From contig CM056741.1 in assembly GCA_029851415.1 (NCBI GenBank), positions 88,509,282-88,573,281 of the forward strand: DNA of 64,000 bases, in the 5' to 3' direction. Source of the DNA: Eretmocerus hayati. Lineage: Eukaryota; Arthropoda; Insecta; Hymenoptera; Aphelinidae. A model generated the notes under the pieces. It worked only from the letters and a program-made list of their open reading frames with translations, was not told the DNA's origin and searched no databases. The translations under genes and the position numbers were made by a program. Shown here piece by piece: positions 58,591-64,000 of this stretch; position 1 is the stretch's first letter; every line of letters begins with the position of its first letter.

Positions 58591-58900
58591 TTCGTTCTCC
58601 AGACATGCAAATAAGAAAGAGAGAAAGAGAGAGATCGCATCGAATTGCAATTGCGTGTGGCTCATTCGCCTGACAACCGCGGGCACAGCAAGTCACCCGG
58701 GTAACTGCACCAGGTCAAGGGTTAATTTGCATAAAAGATGTATATATAGAACTGTACTGAGGCTGCACGACCTGGTGAATCCTCGTACTGGAGCTACCCT
58801 GGGGGGCGTCCTCGATATGAGGAGGTCCTCGTCGTGGGGTTCTGTTCCAGTAGAGGATTTATCACCAGCTTGCTGCAGAATCAGTACAGTTCTATCTACT
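58591..58900. repeat. Polinton right terminal inverted repeat
   Basis: Reverse complement of 38861-39194, with a shorter CT/GA tract. Shared blocks include AGATAGAACTGTACTGATTC and ATTAACCCTTGACCTGGTGC as read from the outside inwards. It ends ..CTATCTACT, giving the AG-type terminus expected for Polintons. Confidence 0.92.
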
Positions 58901-58906
58901 CCGTAC
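58901..58906. repeat. Polinton target-site duplication, right copy
   Basis: CCGTAC, identical to 38855-38860. Confidence 0.85.
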
Positions 58907-60549
58907 GGTAGGGTATCCGATCACATCTAGTTTTACCCACATACGGCTCGATCCGCCTATAGGGGGTGAGAAAAACTGAACTTTTTTCGTGAGTCACGTT
59001 TTTTCCATTTTACGTCAGATCGGTCGTGTTCTAGACAGGAAAATTGCACAAACACGATCCTTGTTGCAAAATTTCCGAAATCGCATCTACTTTAGATATG
59101 TATTCCGAAAACTGCATTGACTTTCACGGTATGAGCTTGGCGTAATCGTCTTCGAATTGAAGAGACATGATTGATTTCTTATTTCCCATTTTCGAAGTCG
59201 TGAAATTTTGTCTGAACTGGTAGCACTCTATCGCGCTCCTGGGCCATCTTTCTTCATTATTTCATCCACAAAATACAGCTGGAATCAACCCGAAAAGTTG
59301 CGCGGCATCGCCAGAGGATCCGTGAGACTGTACGAGAGTACCAAGTATTTCCACAGGATTTCCTTCACATTTTCTCTCTTTGAGTGAGCTAGAATGAATC
59401 CACCTGCTTCTAATCATATAGAAGCCAAATATATCTTATCTCGAGGCTTGAATAATGATATTTTTACTTCGACCGGGACCGATAGATTCGATTTTTCTCT
59501 TATATCATCATCCATAGCTATATTCCAGGAGGTGTAAAAGTTCCAGAGAATGCCCATATGCGAGTCATACCTATGCGGTCATTTTGAGCAGAAAGTCAAA
59601 ATAGGGTGTTTCAAATTGGTTGGATAGAATCGAGAATTCAATATCCCACCCAGATTATCGTTCTAACTGGTAGTACTTGTATGGAGAAACATATTCACAC
59701 ATGTTTGGGATTGAAGGAGAAAAAACGATTTTCATTAATTTAACTCAAAGTTTCACTCTTTCACGGAACTGCTCAACTTGTAACGACTGTATCTCTCATA
59801 AAAAGTCCGATGATTGACTTTTACTAGTGGTCAGATTGTAGTTTCCTTCAAGACCTTCAAAATGATTACTAGTAGGAGTCGATCGTCACATGTCTAGGGC
59901 ATGGGAGCTACATCACTTTGAAGCAAGCCCAAGAATCGCTATAATATGCTCTCAGCAAATATCTTCTAGAAAATGCTAGGCTCAAGTATCGACTTTGGCC
60001 AATTTTTCCTTGGAAGTACTGGTCTTGAGGAAGGAAATGCACCTAGGTAAGTCTAGAAATGTTGAGCCTAGTCGAAGCTATGATTTTCTGGAAATAGGCC
60101 AAGAACGGGCCTAAAAAGATGGTACTAACAGAAATCAATCTCCTAGGACTCTTTTCCAGACGACCCTGGTGCAGGAATTCGGTGAAATGCTCCGAAATGG
60201 CCCATATATATTTGTGCGACTCTGTGCGCAGAGTTGTAGGAATATGAGACTTATCTTTATAACTTATAGTGCGAGAAGTAATACGTGAATAACTTCTCGC
60301 ACAGTTCTGCATTCACGCATTGGTAGGGAGTGCGAGTATGTAACTTCCGCTCTGATTAATTTCATTCACGCAGTGTACCAAAATATGACGTCAAGTCACA
60401 CACCCGTAAGATATATGCGAAAATGGAGACAATGACTATTACCTCGAGAAAGTGCGATATCGGGATGTTTCGGGGTGGGAAATTGTGGGTTCTGACACGT
60501 AGAATCTCATTCTTTTCCTCGCGAGAGGCTATTTGAACTCATACGGTGA

Positions 60550-61703
60550 CGGTGGTCATGAAAACGCGAGAATCGCTTGGAAAACAGTAATCCCATTCAG
60601 AGGGAAAGCAGTTGAGGCGAAATTTAATGAGGAAAAAGTTGACAAATTTTCCAACATGAAACTAGTGGTATACCGGGTGTTGCCGAAGTAACCATTTTTC
60701 AGGATTTCGGCCATTTCGAAGGTTTTTCCGAGGCTTTTTTTGACTTCGGAAATCGAGAGAGCGGGCAATTTCACGACAACACATGGATGTCGAGGATTTT
60801 CTACAGTCCGTACTACGGTGGAATGTAGTGAATGACAGAAGTACGCTTAGAAGCGCTCAAAGAGCTTCTGTAGCTCGGAAAGGCAGCAATTCACGCAAAT
60901 TTCGAAAGAGGACAAAGAGGTTACATTTCCCAACATGAATCTGGTGGTATACTTGGTTCTTGCGGGAAACCATTCTTCTAGGTTTTTGGCCAGTTTAAAG
61001 GTTCTTCTGGCAGAATTCTGGAATTTTGATCTCGGCAATCGGAAGAGCGAAGGACTGAACGTCAAGATATGTATCTTGAGAATTTTTCTAGCTGTACCCA
61101 TGGGGCCGTACTCCAGTGGGATGTAGAGAACGACAGAAAAACGCTCGGAAGTGCTCAAAAAGCTTCTGTAAAAAAGCTTTGGGAAGGGAATAATTTACGG
61201 GAATTCTAATAGGGGACAGAATTGTTTCATTTCCCAATATAAATCTAGTGGTATACCTAGTTTCGTCGAAAAAGCCATTCTTCATAATTTCGGGACAGTT
61301 TAACGATTCTTCTGGCAGAATTTTGAAATTTTGACTTCGACAATCGAAAGAGCGAGGAATTTCGCGTCGAAATATGTATCTTGAAAACTTCTTTCAGCTG
61401 TACCCAGAGGGACTACTTCCAGTGGAATGTAGTGAAAGACAGAATAACGCTCGGGAGCGCTCGAGAAGCGTCTGTAGTTTGGGAAGGAAGCAATTCACGG
61501 GAATTTCGATGATAAATAGAGTTGTCACATTCCCTCATGTAGATCTGGTGAAATACCTGGTTGTGCCCAAAAAGCTATTCTTCAAAAAATCTGGTCAATT
61601 TTTGGTGAAATTTTTGGCAGAATCGCGGAATTATGACTTCGACAATCGGAAGCGCGGAACATTTCACGTCGAAATTTGTATCTTGAGAATCCACTCTAGA
61701 TGT
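60550..61703. repeat. ~295-bp tandem repeat, four copies
   Basis: The phrase CTGGTGGTATACCT-like recurs near 60665, 60952, 61250 and 61545 (spacings about 287-298 bp). Each unit also has CTTCGACAATCG-, TATGTATCTTGA- and GGAATGTAGTGAA-like blocks and AGCGCTC(A/G)A. Copies are well diverged. Short frames within it reflect the repeat and are not genes. Confidence 0.85.
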
Positions 61704-61739
61704 GTGACGATAAAATCGTCACAGCGTTGGGGTGTCTCA

Positions 61740-63300
61740 ACAAAGTGAATCTCTCGTCGTGCCTCGAGTAGCAGCCTCAATACTACGTATTTATGGGGAA
61801 TACTTCTTTCATTTGTTGACGGCCGAGCCAACGAGTTGTCGCTAATGCAAATATGCCTGCGGGCCGGCAACCCCACCCACACTGCTGATCGCCGTAGTTA
61901 CCACATCATTGGGGCCGGAGGTCGACGACGACGATGGCTCTGATGAATTATGCTCCGGGTTGGCTACCCGGGTTCCACATGAGTGTGATGTCCTCGCTTG
62001 GGCCAAATTGATGATGTAGCGCACTCGGTCCAGAAATTACACGGAACACGCGTATGTGGGTGTATTAGCGGGCAGAGACCTCGCTCACCTGGATGAGCGA
62101 GTGCATGCACGTTTTTTTCTCGTGTGTTCAACGGTCGTCCTCAGCCAATGGACTATTACAACCGGGGCGGATCTCATGGGTTTAACATTTCGTGTTGAAG
62201 AGATCCAGCCACTCACCCTGACCTAATTATCTCCGCATTTGCCCGGGAATCATGCCCGTGGAGCGAGGGAAAACTCCTGAAGGGAGGAAACCTGCTCCGG
62301 AGAGTTCGGCACACTCATGCTACCCTTACGGTGCTCATGCCATATTTCGTGAGCATCAGCACCGCAATTGTAACATTTCGGCATGGACGTGCTCCTTGCA
62401 TGCACTTCTTGGCCGAACTACACAAGCACCCGGGTATACAAGGCCACGCACACGTATTTTGTTGATGGCATCGCTATTATGTATCCATGGTACACCTAGA
62501 TTCAGGCCGAACAGAGGATGCCGGTGGTAACAACCGGGGCCCGCAGGCCCCGTGTTGCATCCACCAGTCATCCTCTGGTAATCACACGCGATTTTCAGTG
62601 CACTAGATCGAAAGTACACGTTCTGATGATTAATTCCGCATACAATCAATCAGAACGTGTACACACGTCACGCACTAGAGGACGACGGAGATGCGACGGC
62701 CAGAGCGCCCTTCTCAGGGCGACAAAGAGCACTACGACAAGTTTGTGGGTTGATTCCTTGCTGACGATGCTGCTCACCTAGTGCAGCACTCCCTGGGCTC
62801 GCTGCCATCCATATCACGGTCCGATACGTAGCAGCCAAGTATCAGCTGCATCGTGTTTTTGTTTGGGTTATGTGTGCATGTAGTACTTGCTGCATGCACC
62901 CACGCATAACCTGGCCGAAAATACACCCGCGCACCATCACACCACTACGTATGCGGTCACCCACGGCACCGGTGACATGCAGGCCGATGCGGGTGAGCCT
63001 GGATGGCTCGCCAGAGGACGAAGACGACGCAGCCGATGTTGAAACACGGTCGCGCAGACCACACACTAGCAACTTGTTGCTGCCGGTGTGATGGAGCTAT
63101 CTGATGGCGTAGCTTGGCTCAGGTTAGCTGTACCTGATCAGGCCGACGTGGCCGACTAGATGAAAATTCATGCTGCAGACGACACCCATGTATGCACCTG
63201 CCGAAATACTGTATTGTAGCAGTATACTGGATACATATGAGTATGCTACGAATATACCGAGACCCATATAGATATACTAATGCCTCGGAGACACTATATA
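61740..63300. other. GC-richer region without a recognised gene
   Basis: Base composition rises, and several short frames exist on both strands, two of them with Ser-rich stretches encoded near GACGACGACGATGG (61923) and GAGGACGAAGACGAC (63014). No motif could be assigned; possibly the remains of another mobile element. Confidence 0.3.
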
Positions 63301-63332
63301 GAATAGAATATAATAGAATAGAATAGAATAAT
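63297..63332. repeat. (AATAG)n short repeat
   Basis: Six to seven degenerate AATAG/AATATA units, resembling the simple-repeat tail of a non-LTR retrotransposon. Confidence 0.6.
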
Positions 63333-64000
63333 CTTCATTTGTCTTTTGACAAAACTCCTGATACATTGGGTGAGAATACAGGATTTCAGTCTTGAATCTC
63401 GTGACAATATCACAGGTCATTGAAGGAAGTATAAACTATGTAAGGAAAATCATCTTTGATATGAACTCATTGCGTAACATGGTTATCATAGGAGTCTTGT
63501 GTAAATTCTCACAGTCTAGAGGACTAGGTCATTTTCATTATAAATCTGATGTAGTATCAGATACCACACAATATAGCTATAGTGCTACAGGCCGCGAGTA
63601 GATACATGTACTCAAGGTCATATAGCGAATATTGTATGCAGTGAGAGAACAGGAGTGGAGGCAATGTGAGCTGCGCAGCGCCTCCACACGAGCCGATGCT
63701 TCCTGTAAGTGCAAGCGAGATGAAAGAAGGTATAAGTGGAGGCACGAAGCAGTGCCATACAAATATTTCCGTGAGTCTTGGCCGTGTGATTCTGCTATTC
63801 CCATGCACATACTTGATGCCGTGTATCATAAGGCACTTCAAACTTCGCCGCGCAGCCACCGGGAGAGGGTGCTGCTAGTTTTCCGGACAAATTTCATCGA
63901 CCAATCAGAGCGCGTCTTCTTTGTTGAAGGAGACGGAACTTCAGCATGAAGAAGAAGACGGTCATCAGACCACTTGTTGAGTAGCTGCAGCCGAGTGCAC

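Larger units (their letters stand above)
38861..58900. mobile_element. Polinton/Maverick element, complete but inactivated
   Basis: The 20,040-bp element is bounded by inverted terminal repeats and a CCGTAC duplication. It encodes the Polinton hallmark set: protein-primed PolB, retrovirus-type integrase, packaging ATPase, adenain-like protease, major and minor capsid proteins, and a PLA2-domain virion protein. The right end reads ..CTACT (AGTAG in reverse complement), the expected AG start; the left end begins CGTAG, one mismatch at the terminal base. Premature stops or a lost catalytic residue affect PolB, integrase, MCP, protease and a coiled-coil protein. This copy is therefore not autonomous, although TIRs, duplication and most frames are preserved, pointing to fairly recent insertion. 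Confidence 0.93.
34697..60205. repeat. Inverted-repeat element interrupted by the Polinton
   Basis: The left arm (34697 to about 35450) matches the reverse complement of about 59480-60205. Shared blocks include CGATACTTGAGCCTAGCA, TTTGCTGAGAGCA, ATGATGTAGCTCCCA-type sequence, ACAGTCGTTACAAGTTGAGC and TCAAA(C/A)ACCCTATTT. Subtracting the 20,040-bp Polinton leaves about 5.5 kb, so the Polinton landed inside this older element. The interior (35.45-38.86 kb and 58.90-59.48 kb) carries further repeats and no recognised gene. Confidence 0.75.

Noticed and set aside
38861..58900. Integrated nudivirus, bracovirus or other large insect virus
   Set aside because: The TIRs, 6-bp duplication, integrase and protein-primed PolB set fit a Polinton. 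No per os infectivity factors or nudivirus core genes were seen.
60550..61703. CRISPR-like regular repeat
   Set aside because: Units are ~295 bp, diverged and contiguous without unique spacers, in a eukaryotic setting.

Overview
The window looks like a repeat-rich arthropod chromosome, most likely insect and possibly hymenopteran. Reasons: short GT-AG introns, an insect-style LINE reverse-transcriptase fragment, two exons resembling the host gene EFR3, and a dense population of inverted-repeat (foldback) DNA elements. No bacterial operon, rRNA or tRNA gene was recognised. Species-level placement is inference.

The centrepiece is a complete but inactivated Polinton/Maverick (a virus-like self-synthesising DNA transposon) at 38861-58900, 20,040 bp long. 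It has inverted terminal repeats of about 310-335 bp and a perfect 6-bp target duplication, CCGTAC. Reading left to right it carries a five-exon gene of unknown function (40026-41222, -); a spliced unknown gene (42274-43407, -); a small OB-fold-like protein (-); a DDE integrase with chromodomain (-); a small coiled-coil protein (-); a conserved RNase H-like protein (-); the double-jelly-roll major capsid protein (-); the penton protein (-); an adenain-type protease (-); and a phospholipase A2-domain minor virion protein (-). These are followed by a packaging ATPase (+), a DUF8207-type protein (+), a spliced coiled-coil protein (+), a three-exon protein-primed DNA polymerase B (-), and two small unknown genes (57365-57634 - and 57805-58407 +). 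Replication (PolB), integration (integrase), capsid (MCP, penton), maturation (protease), packaging (ATPase) and membrane-entry-type (PLA2) functions are all represented. Several genes are broken: a TGA in MCP, a TGA in the integrase chromodomain, a TAG in PolB, a TAG in the coiled-coil protein, and the catalytic Cys of the protease is Tyr. Some genes have their own TATA box about 30 bp upstream, and four minus-strand stop codons lie inside AATAAA.

Left of the Polinton: 0.5-5.65 kb is a nested set of inverted repeats, including a 1.8 kb palindrome; 7.9-13.3 kb is a 5.35 kb foldback with AAACGAAA-type arrays; 13.9-17.1 kb is a multi-exon SAM-domain gene (-); 17.6-21.2 kb is repeats; 21.99-24.59 kb is a broken C2H2/Tnp2-like transposase gene (-). 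Then come a 1 kb palindrome (24.67-25.69 kb), a 212-bp MITE (28.3 kb), a ~153-bp tandem repeat (29.8-30.6 kb), EFR3-like exons (31.9-32.6 kb), a decayed LINE (33.2-34.5 kb) and a TG microsatellite.

The Polinton itself lies inside an older inverted-repeat element, whose arms are at 34.70-35.45 kb and 59.48-60.21 kb. Removing the Polinton leaves about 5.5 kb, the same size class as the other large foldbacks here. To the right lie a four-copy ~295-bp tandem repeat (60.55-61.70 kb) and GC-richer sequence with no gene I can name.
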